A stretch of 10,196 nucleotides of DNA, from positions 1 through 10,196 of the forward strand of contig JAZLJI010000021.1 in assembly GCA_045617825.1 (NCBI GenBank). The letters are read 5' to 3'. Source of the DNA: UBA6987 sp045617825. Its GTDB lineage: Bacteria > Bacillota > Clostridia > Lachnospirales > Lachnospiraceae. Shown here in pieces: positions 1 to 7,287 of the stretch (positions are counted from its first letter, which is position 1; every line of letters starts with the position of its first letter). The position numbers and the translations under genes were made by a program. The notes under the pieces were generated by a model, which was given only the letters and a program-made list of their open reading frames with translations, did not search any database and was not told the DNA's origin.

Positions 1-96
1 GTTACTACATTGGCGCTTGGAGGTTTGTTTGCCATACTCAAAACCTGTTGCTTTGCCTGGCAAGTATGAAAAACCCTCTAAACGCAGAAATGGAGC

Positions 97-114
97 GGGA
101 TTCCGTAGAATCCC
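97..114. repeat. Perfect 7-bp inverted repeat inside the IS end
   Basis: GGGATTC at 97-103 and GAATCCC at 108-114 pair perfectly around a 4-base loop. Subterminal hairpins like this are found in some insertion sequences, where they can block translation of transposase from read-in transcripts. That role is inference; the pairing is seen directly. Confidence 0.6.
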
Positions 115-137
115 ACCCCAACACTTGACATAGAGCC
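112..137 (-). repeat. Putative IS terminal inverted repeat
   Basis: These 26 bases are the presumed tip of the element, starting GGCTCTATGTCAAG on the minus strand at 137. The eight bases next to it, aaaataaa at 138-145, would be the target duplication if this is an ISL3-type insertion. ISL3 elements usually make 8-bp, often AT-rich, duplications. The partner copy lies beyond the left edge and cannot be checked here. Confidence 0.5.
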
Positions 138-185
138 AAAATAAAAATACCGCCGCACAGGTACTCAGACCTATGCGGCGGTTTT
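138..185 (-). terminator. Bidirectional rho-independent terminator of the asp23-fakA-recG-galM-cvpA operon
   Basis: ACCGCCGCA (149-157) pairs with TGCGGCGGT (174-182), and the stem continues as GGT/ACC (160-162 with 169-171) after a 2x2 internal loop, closing on a six-base loop. On the minus strand the stem is followed by ATTTTTATTTT (148-138), a strong U-tract. On the plus strand it is followed by TTTT, so it can also stop transcripts leaving the IS side before they run antisense into cvpA. It begins about 30 bases after the cvpA stop codon. Confidence 0.9.
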
Positions 186-211
186 CATTTAGGCAGTCTG
201 TCCGTAGTCCG

Positions 212-1006
212 TCACTCTCTGAACAGCAGGCGGATCAGGTTGAATTTGTCGAGGAAGCGGGTGATCAGGGTGGCGTCGACCTTTTCCTGATAGCCGGAGA
301 TCCCGGACAGCAGCGTCAGGATCAGGAAGATCAGCAGCAGCGCGGTGATGAGGCCCAGGAAGGTGCCCAGGATGGTATCCACCGTGCCCAGGAAGCGGAC
401 CTTGTACATCAGATCGTGCAGGCCGTTGGTCAGCAGCTGCAGCAGCAGGGAAACGATGATGAAGACGACCACCAGCAGGATGATCCGGATGGCTGCCCGG
501 ATCGTCGCGCGCGTGATATTCACCGCGACGCCGGAGACACCTTCCTCCAGATTATCCGAGCCGTTCTGCGCCTTTTTCAGCGTCTTGGCCAGGATCTCCC
601 GGATCTTTGCGTCCTTGACGCCTACCTTTTCCAAAGCTTCGGTCAGACCGGCGATGCCCTTGTTCTTCTGCAGAAGCTCCATTTCCTCGTCCGTCAGGGT
701 ATCGGGATGGTTTTCCGTCATGTTAAGCGTTCCGAATTCCACGCCTGCCAGATCCAGGTCGGCATTCTCGATGGCCTTTGCCACCTTATCCTCCAGCTTC
801 GGGGCCAGACGGTCCGTCAGAGGATCCGTCAGCAGCCGGGAGACCGTGACGGCCACGAGCAGCGATACCGCGATGATCGCCAGGGACATCAGGCTCTTGA
901 AGAAGCCCCGCTTGGCACCGACGACGGTCAGGATCACCAGCAGGAGCAGCACCACGACGTCCAGAACGATCGATGCGGGCGTGCTGTACAATAAGTTCCA
1001 ATCCAT
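212..1006 (-). CDS. cvpA: CvpA family membrane protein
   Basis: The 264-residue protein has the CvpA (colicin V production protein) layout. Two N-terminal membrane segments lie at about residues 13-30 and 38-57, with the AKRGFFKSL loop between them that is typical of the family. A charged soluble stretch of about 110 residues follows, then two more membrane segments at about 172-193 and 210-235. The soluble insert makes it longer than the roughly 160-180 residues of E. coli CvpA, as is common for Clostridia homologues. The biochemical function of the family is not settled; E. coli CvpA is needed for colicin V export and links to envelope stress tolerance. The ATG at 1006 is preceded by AAGGAGGAG (1020-1012), which lies inside the end of galM, and the galM stop is two bases away. 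The two genes are therefore probably translationally coupled. It is the last gene of the operon, followed by a terminator. Confidence 0.88.
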   Translation of the reverse strand: MDWNLLYSTPASIVLDVVVLLLLVILTVVGAKRGFFKSLMSLAIIAVSLLVAVTVSRLLTDPLTDRLAPKLEDKVAKAIENADLDLAGVEFGTLNMTENHPDTLTDEEMELLQKNKGIAGLTEALEKVGVKDAKIREILAKTLKKAQNGSDNLEEGVSGVAVNITRATIRAAIRIILLVVVFIIVSLLLQLLTNGLHDLMYKVRFLGTVDTILGTFLGLITALLLIFLILTLLSGISGYQEKVDATLITRFLDKFNLIRLLFRE

Positions 1007-1008
1007 AA

Positions 1009-2070
1009 TTACTCCTCCTTGAAGTCAAAGGGCTCGCCGGGTCTGAGACCGCGGAAGCAATAGCGGGTTCTGCTGACAAAGGTATCTCCTGCCTTCAGCA
1101 GGGTACTGGGGAATTGCTCGTGATGGACCGCGTCGGGATAGGCCTGGGTCTCCAGGCAGATCGCCCGGTGATGGCCGTACAGGGCGCCGCCTTTGCCGAG
1201 CCTGTCCTTGATCCCCCCGCAGCAATACAGCTGGATGCCCGGCCGGTCGGTATAACATTCCATGACCAGGCCGCTTTCCGGCGCGTAGACGGCGGCGGCA
1301 GGCGCGGAAAGGTCCCGGCAGCCCTCCCGCAGGCAGAAATTGGTGTCCAGTCCCTGAGTCGCGGCAAATTCCGGCAGGTCGTTTATCTCGCCGATCCTCC
1401 GGGGCCTGCTCAGGTCCAGCGGGCCGCCCTCCGTCGGGACCAGCTCGCCGGTGGGGATCATGTGTTCATCAAGCGGCGTATACGCGAAGCTGTTCACGCG
1501 GATCCACTCTCCGTCCACGCTGCCCGCGCCGTGTCCGTCCAGATTGAAATAGCTGTGGTTGGTGGGTGAGATCAGCGTGTCCCGGTCGCTCACGGCCCGG
1601 TACTCCAGGGCGAGAGTCCCCGGGGTCTCCAGCGAATAGATGAGCTCGAACTCCATATTTCCCGGAAAGCCCTGATCGCCGTCCGGCGAGAACAGGCGGA
1701 AGCCCACCCGCCGGGGACTATACTCCACAGGGGTAAAGATCCTTCTGGTGAATCCGTCCGGCCCGCCGTGCAGGGCGTTGTTTCCCTGATTGGGCGGGAT
1801 CTGATAGTCCCTTCCGCCCAGACTGAAGCGGCCTCCGGCGATCCGGTTGGCCACCCGGCCGACCGCAGCGCCGTACATCACCTTCAGATAGCTTTGGGCG
1901 TCCTCCAGGCCCCACACCACGTCCAGCCGTTTTCCGCAGGGAGCGTCCAGCTCCAGGCTCTGCAGCGCGGCGCCCAGGGTGATGATCCGGGCGGTCATGC
2001 CCGCCCCGTCCCTCAGGGTGATGAGGTCCACGGCCCCCTTATCGCATATGCCGAAAAATTCCTTCTCCAT
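1009..2070 (-). CDS. galM: Aldose 1-epimerase (mutarotase)
   Basis: This cytoplasmic enzyme interconverts the alpha and beta anomers of galactose or glucose and feeds the Leloir pathway. The 353-residue length is normal for the family. Landmarks match GalM: GRVANRI at 71-77 (substrate arginine R72), NNALHGG with H101, TNHSYFNL with H172, GLDTNF with D242, and CLETQAYPDA with E307. H172 corresponds to the catalytic acid and E307 to the catalytic base of characterised GalM enzymes. The ATG at 2070 has an AAGGAG site 8 bases upstream in the 30-base gap after recG. No other galactose gene is in the window, so its placement behind recG is not explained by pathway. Substrate preference cannot be told from sequence alone; it could act on another hexose. 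Confidence 0.94.
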   Translation of the reverse strand: MEKEFFGICDKGAVDLITLRDGAGMTARIITLGAALQSLELDAPCGKRLDVVWGLEDAQSYLKVMYGAAVGRVANRIAGGRFSLGGRDYQIPPNQGNNALHGGPDGFTRRIFTPVEYSPRRVGFRLFSPDGDQGFPGNMEFELIYSLETPGTLALEYRAVSDRDTLISPTNHSYFNLDGHGAGSVDGEWIRVNSFAYTPLDEHMIPTGELVPTEGGPLDLSRPRRIGEINDLPEFAATQGLDTNFCLREGCRDLSAPAAAVYAPESGLVMECYTDRPGIQLYCCGGIKDRLGKGGALYGHHRAICLETQAYPDAVHHEQFPSTLLKAGDTFVSRTRYCFRGLRPGEPFDFKEE

Positions 2071-2100
2071 ATATAATGCTCCTTGCTCCGCCGCAGCGGC

Positions 2101-4131
2101 TCACAGCGTCTCCCTCTTGAACCAGCCGGAGATCTGCCGACGCAGAGACGGATGGAAGCCCTCCTTCAGCTCGGGGTCCTCGGCGAGGATATTTGCCGCG
2201 TCCTCGGAGGCCTTAAACAGCAGGGCCTGATCCCGGTAAATGTCGCCCAGCAGAAAATGCAGATCGCCGCTTTGTCTGATCCCGAAGAGATCGCCGGGGC
2301 CCCTCAGCCGCAGATCCTCCTCCGCCAGCGCGAAGCCGTCGTTCGAGCGCAGCAGCGCCTCCAGCCGCTCCTTCTTCCTCTGATTACCGGAGCCGTCCAC
2401 GAATATGCAGTAGCTCTGGGCGTCGCCGCGGCCCACCCGGCCCCTCAGCTGATGCAGCTGCGCCAGTCCGAAGCGGTCCGCGTCCTCGATCAGCATCACC
2501 GTGGCGGCGCGGGCGTCCACGCCCACCTCCACCACCGTGGTGGAGACCAGGATATCGATCTCGCCCTTCAGGAATCGCTCCATGATATCGTTTTTCGCGG
2601 CGGCCTTCATGCGCCCGTTCAGACTCTCGATCCGGGTCCCTGCCGGAAAGATCTCCTTCAGCGCGGCGCAGTAGTCCTCCACGTTCTCGCCCCGCATCTC
2701 CTCACTGGCCTCCACCAGCGGGCAGATCACGTAGGCCTGATGGCCCGCTCCGATCTCCTTTTGGATCAGCCGGTAGGCGCTGCCCCGGGCGGCGGGGCTC
2801 ACCACGGCGTTCTGGATCGGCTTCCGGTTCGCGGGCAGCTCGTCCACCCGGGAAATGTCCAGGTCTCCGTACAGGATCACCGCCAGCGTCCGGGGGATCG
2901 GCGTGGCGCTCATCACCAGGATGTGCGGCTTCTCACCCTTCACGGCCAGTGTCTCCCGCTGCTTGACCCCGAAGCGGTGCTGCTCGTCCGTGATCACCAG
3001 ACCGAGCCTTTGGTATTCGACCGCTTCCTGGATCAGCGCATGGGTCCCCACGATCAGCTGCGCGCGGCCCTCCCGGATCTCCTCCCGGACGACCTTTTTC
3101 ACGCTTTCCTTAAGGGAGCCCGTCAGCAGCACGACCCGCATCTCCGGCGCCGCCTCCCGGACCAGGCGCGAGAGCTTATCGAAATGCTGCCCGGCCAGCA
3201 CCTCTGTGGGCGCCATGAGCACGGCCTGGCAGCCGTTTTCCGCTGCCGTCAGCATGGCCAGAAAGGCCAGCACCGTCTTGCCGGAGCCCACGTCGCCCTG
3301 CACCAGCCGGTTCATGCGGGAGGGACCGCCCAGGTCCCGCCGGATCTCTTCCCAGACCCGCTGCTGCGCGCCGGTCAGCCGGTAAGGCAGCGCAGCCAGC
3401 AGCGCCTCGGCCAGGCCGCCCGCCGTCATGGGATGCGGATTTGCCTCCCGGACCTCCTGATGCTTCATGAGCCGGATGCCCAGGCAGAAGCTCAGGAATT
3501 CCCGGTAGACCAAAAGCGCCCGGCCCTCCTCCATTTCCTCCCGGCTTCCCGGAAAATGGATCTTCCTCAGGGCTTCCGTTTCCTGCGGGTCCAGGCCCAG
3601 TGCGGCCCCTTCGGGGCCGGCCAGGTGCTCCAGCAGCTGCCGCACAGCCTCGGAGAGCTTCTTCTGGCTGAGCCCCTCCGCTGCAGGATATACCGGCGAA
3701 ATGGTGCCCAGCAGTCCCTCGTAGGCCTCCGGCTCGTACATTCGGGGCTGCGTCATCCGCAGGCCGTATTTGCTGTTCTCCAGCTGACCGCGGAAGACCT
3801 TTTCGTCTCCCTTGTTCAGCACGCTTTTCAGATAGGGCATGTGGAAAAAGCTGACGGTCGCCTTCCCGGTCCCGTCGGAGATCCGCACGGAAAGCACCGC
3901 GTTCCTGCCGAAGCCCCTTACGGAGGGGGCCGCCAGCAGCACGCCCCGCACGGCTGTCGGGACGCCCAGAGGCGCCTCGTCCAGGTCGGTCAGGGCCTCC
4001 GGAAGATCATAGGCGACGGGATAGCACCGCAGCAGCTCCTGCGGCGTAAAGATCCCCATATGCCGAAAAGCCTCCTCGCTTTTCGGGCCGATGCCCTTCA
4101 GCTGGGAAAGGGAGCCCTCCCAATTCCACAT
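2101..4131 (-). CDS. recG: ATP-dependent DNA helicase RecG
   Basis: RecG remodels stalled replication forks and branch-migrates Holliday junctions. The chosen ATG at 4131 gives 676 residues, close to the usual family length, and has an AAGGAG site 4 bases upstream. A longer frame to 4188 is possible but its extra 19 residues cross a terminator-like hairpin. Domains: an N-terminal wedge with an OB fold at about 55-135; Walker A GDVGSGKT at 279-286; the DEQH box at 382-385, followed by RFGVKQR; motif III SATPIPRTL at 408-416, then YGDLDIS; motif VI QLRGRVGRG at 561-569; and the C-terminal RecG hallmark DLRLRGPGDLFGIRQSG at 606-622, which couples ATP hydrolysis to translocation. All helicase motifs look intact. 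In Bacillus subtilis recG also lies downstream of yloU-yloV, so the neighbourhood is conserved; 78 bases containing two hairpins separate it from fakA. Confidence 0.97.
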   Translation of the reverse strand: MWNWEGSLSQLKGIGPKSEEAFRHMGIFTPQELLRCYPVAYDLPEALTDLDEAPLGVPTAVRGVLLAAPSVRGFGRNAVLSVRISDGTGKATVSFFHMPYLKSVLNKGDEKVFRGQLENSKYGLRMTQPRMYEPEAYEGLLGTISPVYPAAEGLSQKKLSEAVRQLLEHLAGPEGAALGLDPQETEALRKIHFPGSREEMEEGRALLVYREFLSFCLGIRLMKHQEVREANPHPMTAGGLAEALLAALPYRLTGAQQRVWEEIRRDLGGPSRMNRLVQGDVGSGKTVLAFLAMLTAAENGCQAVLMAPTEVLAGQHFDKLSRLVREAAPEMRVVLLTGSLKESVKKVVREEIREGRAQLIVGTHALIQEAVEYQRLGLVITDEQHRFGVKQRETLAVKGEKPHILVMSATPIPRTLAVILYGDLDISRVDELPANRKPIQNAVVSPAARGSAYRLIQKEIGAGHQAYVICPLVEASEEMRGENVEDYCAALKEIFPAGTRIESLNGRMKAAAKNDIMERFLKGEIDILVSTTVVEVGVDARAATVMLIEDADRFGLAQLHQLRGRVGRGDAQSYCIFVDGSGNQRKKERLEALLRSNDGFALAEEDLRLRGPGDLFGIRQSGDLHFLLGDIYRDQALLFKASEDAANILAEDPELKEGFHPSLRRQISGWFKRETL

Positions 4132-4144
4132 ACTTCTCCTTCCG

Positions 4145-4163
4145 GCAGCCCGAAAACGGCTGC
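4145..4163 (-). promoter_or_regulatory. Hairpin immediately upstream of the recG ribosome binding site
   Basis: GCAGCC (4163-4158, minus strand) and GGCTGC (4150-4145) form a perfect 6-bp stem with a 7-base loop. The stem ends 5 bases before the AAGGAG site of recG. It could influence RecG translation, compete with the upstream hairpin or protect the 5' end of a processed mRNA. The pairing is seen; the role is inference. Confidence 0.4.
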
Positions 4164-4169
4164 ATTTGC

Positions 4170-4203
4170 AAAAAGGCCAGTCTGTCACAGGGACAGGCCG
4201 GCC
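4170..4203 (-). terminator. Terminator-like or attenuator hairpin between fakA and recG
   Basis: On the minus strand a 12-base arm (4203-4192) pairs with another (4186-4175) around a 5-base loop, with GGCC/GGCC at the base and TGTC/GACA at the top, one mismatch and one wobble pair. Five U residues follow (4174-4170). It starts 6 bases after the fakA stop codon. It has the form of an intrinsic terminator, but with a short U-tract and no clear promoter before recG it more likely lets part of the transcripts through. Confidence 0.6.
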
Positions 4204-4209
4204 AGGTAT

Positions 4210-5916
4210 TTATTCCACGGAACCGATATAATAGTATACCGGCTGTCCGCCGCTCAATACTTCCACGTCACAGTCCGGATAAGCGGCGCAGAGCTTTTCC
4301 CGCAGGGCCTCCGCGTCCTGCTCCGCCACGTCTTCACCGTAATACAGGCTGATGAGTCCGGCGTCCTCGTCCGCCATGCGACCGATCATTTCCAGAACGA
4401 CCTCGGAGATGTCCTTGCCGACCGCATAGATGCCCTCCGGTCCGCCCAGGGCGATGATGTCCTTCTCATGGATCGTGTGGCCGCCGATGGAGGTGTCCCG
4501 CACCGCGTAGGTGACCTCGCCGTCCTTGACCGAGGACAGCGCCGCGGTCATATTGGCCGTATTCTCCTCGGGAGAAAGCTCGGCCATGAAATTGGCTACC
4601 GCCGTGATGCCCTGAGGGACGGATTTGCTGGGGATCACGATGATGTTCCGCTGCTCCTCCATCTGCTTGGCCTGTCCGGCGGCCAGGATGATATTGCCGT
4701 TATTGGGCAGGACGAAGACGTTCTTCGCCTTCACCCGGCGCACCGCCTCCAGGATGTCCTCGGCGCTGGGGTTCATGGTCTGGCCGCCCTCCACGATGGC
4801 GTCCACGCCGATGCTCAGCAGGATCTCCTTGAGGCCGCTGCCCACTGCGGTGGCCACGATGCCGTATTCCTTCCAGGAGGACGTGTCCTCCTCGGCAGCC
4901 TCCTCCCCGCTTTCCTTCGCGGCCTTTTCCTCCGCGGCGATGGCGGAAGCGTTGCGGATCAGCTTTTCCTCATGCTCCACCCGCATGTTGTCGATCTTCA
5001 TATTGGTCAGGGAGCCGTAGCTTAAGGCCTTCTGGATCGCCAGACCGGGATCGTTGGTATGCACGTGTACCTTGACGATCTCGTCCACTGCTACCAGCAC
5101 CAGGGAATCTCCCAGGCCCTCCAGGTAGCTCTTGAATTCCTTCTCCTCCGCCTCCGTCAGCGGCTTCGGCAAATTCACCAGGAATTCGGTGCAGTAGCCG
5201 AATTTGATGTCGTCCGTGCTGATGGGGCCGGACTGAGCCGGGATCTTAACGGCGGCGGGCGCCTTTTCTTCCTTCTTCACCGCGGAAGCCACCGGATGGC
5301 CCAGCAGGGCGGCCTGACAGCCGCGCAGGAACACCATGAGGCCCTGTCCGCCGGAGTCCACCACACCGGCTTCCTTGAGCACCGGCAGCAGGTCCGGGGT
5401 ATGCTTCAGGACGATATCGCCCTCGGCCAGCGTGTCCTCCAGCAGGAGCTCCAGCTCGTTCCGGTCCTCGGCAAGCGTGCACCACTTGTCGGCCAGACCG
5501 CGGGCAACGGTCAGGATCGTGCCCTCCTTGGGCTTCATCACCGCCTTATAGGCGGTCTCAACGGCCTTGCTCACGGCCTCGGCGATCCCCCAGGCGTCCA
5601 GGGTCTCCTGGTTCTGCAGGACCTTGCAGAAGCCGCGCAGCAGCTGGGACAGGATCACGCCGCTGTTGCCTCTGGCTCCCCGCAGAGAGCCGAAGGAGAT
5701 CGCCTTCGCCACCTGCTCCAGGGTCGCGCTGCCGTCCAGCTTTTCCACCTCCTTGACCGCGGTGGAAAGCGTCATCGTCATATTCGTTCCGGTGTCGCCG
5801 TCCGGAACGGGAAATACATTCAGATCATTGACCCAGTCCTTGTCCGCTTCCAGCTGATTGGCGCCGGAAACGAACATCCGGATAAATGTCTCCGCATCGA
5901 TACTGTAGACTGCCAC
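4210..5916 (-). CDS. fakA: Fatty acid kinase catalytic subunit FakA (YloV/DAK2 family)
   Basis: FakA phosphorylates fatty acids held by a FakB (DegV-type) carrier protein, making acyl-phosphate for phospholipid synthesis. The 568-residue length fits the family. The N-terminal DhaL-like kinase domain carries NVFPVPDGDTGTNM at 33-46, with the Mg-binding aspartates D39 and D41, and the nucleotide loop SLRGARGNSGVILSQ at 77-91. A VVDSGGQGL segment closes the domain. The middle domain has GYCTEF and VHVHTNDPG, matching the Cys and two His that bind zinc in Staphylococcus aureus FakA. The C-terminal third is the FakB-binding, DegV-like region, including ATAVGSGLKEI and VLPNNGNI. A charged Glu/Ala-rich linker lies between the last two. 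The start codon is GTG at 5916, with GGGAGG 8 bases upstream. It lies 18 bases after the Asp23-family gene, the order seen in Bacillus (yloU-yloV). No fakB is in the window. Confidence 0.95.
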   Translation of the reverse strand: MAVYSIDAETFIRMFVSGANQLEADKDWVNDLNVFPVPDGDTGTNMTMTLSTAVKEVEKLDGSATLEQVAKAISFGSLRGARGNSGVILSQLLRGFCKVLQNQETLDAWGIAEAVSKAVETAYKAVMKPKEGTILTVARGLADKWCTLAEDRNELELLLEDTLAEGDIVLKHTPDLLPVLKEAGVVDSGGQGLMVFLRGCQAALLGHPVASAVKKEEKAPAAVKIPAQSGPISTDDIKFGYCTEFLVNLPKPLTEAEEKEFKSYLEGLGDSLVLVAVDEIVKVHVHTNDPGLAIQKALSYGSLTNMKIDNMRVEHEEKLIRNASAIAAEEKAAKESGEEAAEEDTSSWKEYGIVATAVGSGLKEILLSIGVDAIVEGGQTMNPSAEDILEAVRRVKAKNVFVLPNNGNIILAAGQAKQMEEQRNIIVIPSKSVPQGITAVANFMAELSPEENTANMTAALSSVKDGEVTYAVRDTSIGGHTIHEKDIIALGGPEGIYAVGKDISEVVLEMIGRMADEDAGLISLYYGEDVAEQDAEALREKLCAAYPDCDVEVLSGGQPVYYYIGSVE

Positions 5917-5934
5917 TTTTCTTTCCTCCCGGCT

Positions 5935-6291
5935 TTAATCAATCAGGCGGACACCCTCGACGAAGATGTTCACCTTATCTACCGGGATGCCGGTAAACGT
6001 CTCTACCTTATACCGCACGTTTTCGATCAGATTGTCGGAAACCGCGGAAATACTCACACCGTAAGCCACAAAAATATGAAAATCCAGGCACAGCTTTCCG
6101 TTATCCACCGAAACGTTGATGCCCTGGGCAAGATTTTCCCGCTTAAGAAGCTGACTGATACCGTCTCTCACGCTGGTAGCCGCCATCCCGACCACGCCGA
6201 AGCATTCCACTGCCACAGCGCCGGCGTATTTGGCGATCACATCCGTATCGACCGTAACGTCACCCTTTTCTGTTACCAGAACGGCTTTCAT
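5935..6291 (-). CDS. Asp23/Gls24 family envelope stress protein (YloU-like)
   Basis: The 118-residue protein matches the small Asp23/Gls24 family in length and form: an N-terminal VTVDTDVIAKYAG stretch, a central GVVGMAATSVRDGISQLLKR region, a beta-rich VDNGKLCLDFHIFVAYG segment and the C-terminal VETFTGIPVDKVNIFVEGV. It has no signal peptide or membrane segment. The family is linked to cell-envelope homeostasis and alkaline stress in Gram-positive bacteria; S. aureus Asp23 is held at the membrane by a partner, AmaP, which is not present here. The gene is the promoter-proximal one of the operon. AAGGAG (6304-6299) lies 7 bases before the ATG. Its place directly before fakA corresponds to yloU of Bacillus subtilis, whose exact role is unknown. 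Confidence 0.93.
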   Translation of the reverse strand: MKAVLVTEKGDVTVDTDVIAKYAGAVAVECFGVVGMAATSVRDGISQLLKRENLAQGINVSVDNGKLCLDFHIFVAYGVSISAVSDNLIENVRYKVETFTGIPVDKVNIFVEGVRLID

Positions 6292-6339
6292 AGGAACTCT
6301 CCTTCCCGATCACGCATACTTCCACGTAACCGATTTTAG

Positions 6340-6368
6340 AGTATAACATTCAACAGCCGAAAATGCAA
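6340..6368 (-). promoter_or_regulatory. Housekeeping-sigma promoter of the asp23-fakA-recG-galM-cvpA operon
   Basis: On the minus strand TTGCAT (6368-6363) and TATACT (6345-6340) are separated by exactly 17 bases. TGT precedes the -10, giving an extended -10. Transcription should start near 6333, leaving a leader of about 40 bases before the ATG at 6291. It lies just past the terminator of the upstream unit, so the operon is insulated from rpmB-mscS. Confidence 0.85.
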
Positions 6369-6395
6369 GCGTTTCTCATAAGCTCCGAAAAGCGG

Positions 6396-6434
6396 ACAAA
6401 AAGAAAGGCGGCCTTACCGAGGTAAGACCGCCTT
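6396..6434 (-). terminator. Rho-independent terminator after mscS
   Basis: AAGGCGG and CTTACC (6405-6418) pair with GGTAAG and CCGCCTT (6421-6434) with a single C/A mismatch, giving a long stem. On the minus strand it is followed by TTTCTTTTTG (6405-6396). It lies about 25 bases downstream of the mscS stop codon. Confidence 0.9.
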
Positions 6435-6458
6435 CGCTTCAGGCTTAGCCTATCAATA

Positions 6459-7265
6459 TTACTTGTTTTCTACGGTAACGTCCAGACGGTTGACGGGAAC
6501 TGCGATACCGGCAGCGCCCAGGGCCTTCTTGCCGTTCTCCAGCAGGTTGAAGTAAGCATCCCAGTAATCCGCGGACTTGACCCAGGCTCTTACGGTCAGG
6601 TCGTTGCCGTTGGAGGAGCTCACCACGCGGACGAAGGGAGCGGGATCGGACAGCACCAGGGCCTCGTCCTCCATGACCTTCATCAGCACGGCCTTGGCCT
6701 TCTCGAAGTCGACGGCGAAGGGAACGGTGAACACGTGATCCACACGGCGCAGATCCTTCTCGGTGAAGTTCACGATAGGGGAAGTGGAGACCGTGGAGTT
6801 GGGAACGTAAACGACCTTGTTGTCCAGGGTCACAATCTTGGTGCTGACGATCTTCAGATCTTCTACGGTGCCTTCATAACCGGCAACGCTGATATAATCG
6901 TCGACCTTGAAGGGACGGGTGATCAGCAGCAGGAAGCCGCCGGCCAGATTGGACAGGGTCCCGTTGACAGCCAGACCGATGCAAACGCCCAGAGAAGCGA
7001 TCAGAGCGGACAGGCCGGTGGTATCGATGCCCAGATAGCCGACCAGGCAGATCGCCACGATGACCTTCAGCAGCACCTTGAAGAGATTGCACAGGGTCTT
7101 GACAAGGGTCTTGTCAAGCTTCTGCTTGGCTTCCAGCTTCTTGCCCAGCTTCTTGGAAAGGCTGTTGATCACTTTGAAGGAAATGATCAGGATAACAAGT
7201 GCGATGATCACCTTCACGCCGGTATTCATCGCCCAGTTCAACAGGCTCTGCAATACGTCTTTCAT
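6459..7265 (-). CDS. mscS: MscS family small-conductance mechanosensitive channel
   Basis: The protein forms a membrane pore that opens under membrane tension and releases solutes during osmotic down-shock. Its 268 residues are close to E. coli MscS (286). Three membrane segments lie at about 15-36, 60-82 and 84-115; the third is the pore-lining helix, rich in Gly and Ala (SLGVCIGLAVNGTLSNLAGG). The family signature follows: RPFKVDDYI at 117-125, GYEGTVEDLKIVSTKI in the beta domain and VYVPNS at 152-157. The C-terminal alpha/beta cage runs to the end (VPVNRLDVTVENK). A Lys-rich loop (SLSKKLGKKLEAKQKLDK) joins helices 1 and 2. The ATG at 7265 has a modest GAGG site 8 bases upstream. It follows rpmB by 81 bases that hold a hairpin, so it may be expressed by read-through or from a weak promoter of its own. 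Confidence 0.95.
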   Translation of the reverse strand: MKDVLQSLLNWAMNTGVKVIIALVILIISFKVINSLSKKLGKKLEAKQKLDKTLVKTLCNLFKVLLKVIVAICLVGYLGIDTTGLSALIASLGVCIGLAVNGTLSNLAGGFLLLITRPFKVDDYISVAGYEGTVEDLKIVSTKIVTLDNKVVYVPNSTVSTSPIVNFTEKDLRRVDHVFTVPFAVDFEKAKAVLMKVMEDEALVLSDPAPFVRVVSSSNGNDLTVRAWVKSADYWDAYFNLLENGKKALGAAGIAVPVNRLDVTVENK

Positions 7266-7287
7266 TTGTTTTTCCTCACTTTCTTAT

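Larger units (their letters stand above)
1..137. mobile_element. End fragment of an insertion sequence, probably ISL3 family (partial)
   Basis: Read on the minus strand, the element would begin at 137 with GGCTCTATGTCAAGTG and continue into a GTTGGGGTGGG stretch. This resembles the GGCTCT-type terminal inverted repeats of ISL3-family elements, as I remember them. A perfect hairpin lies just inside the tip (97-114). The interior of the element would lie to the left, outside the window. No recognisable transposase part can be read in positions 1-111 in any frame: the short frames on the plus strand stop by about position 133 and match no transposase end I know. The stretch could be the non-coding end of a complete element, a solo end or a small non-autonomous derivative. 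The family call rests on the tip sequence only. Confidence 0.55.

Noticed and set aside
1..111. Short plus-strand frames as the end of a transposase gene
   Set aside because: Two plus-strand frames stay open into the terminal repeat, but the translated residues match no transposase C-terminus I know, so no coding feature is claimed.
173..994. 273-residue plus-strand open frame
   Set aside because: It is antisense to cvpA and Gln/Asp-rich without any domain; its start lies inside the terminator stem.
4132..4188. N-terminal extension of RecG by 19 residues
   Set aside because: The extra ATG lies within the terminator-like hairpin without a good ribosome binding site, while the ATG at 4131 has AAGGAG at suitable spacing and gives the usual RecG start.
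2083..5025. 980-residue plus-strand open frame
   Set aside because: It lies antisense to recG and fakA, whose families are clear, and reads as low-complexity Gln/Leu/His/Arg-rich protein typical of the complement of GC-rich genes. It crosses two gene boundaries and has no recognisable domain.
5059..6339. 426-residue plus-strand open frame
   Set aside because: It is antisense to fakA and the Asp23-family gene and shows no family resemblance.
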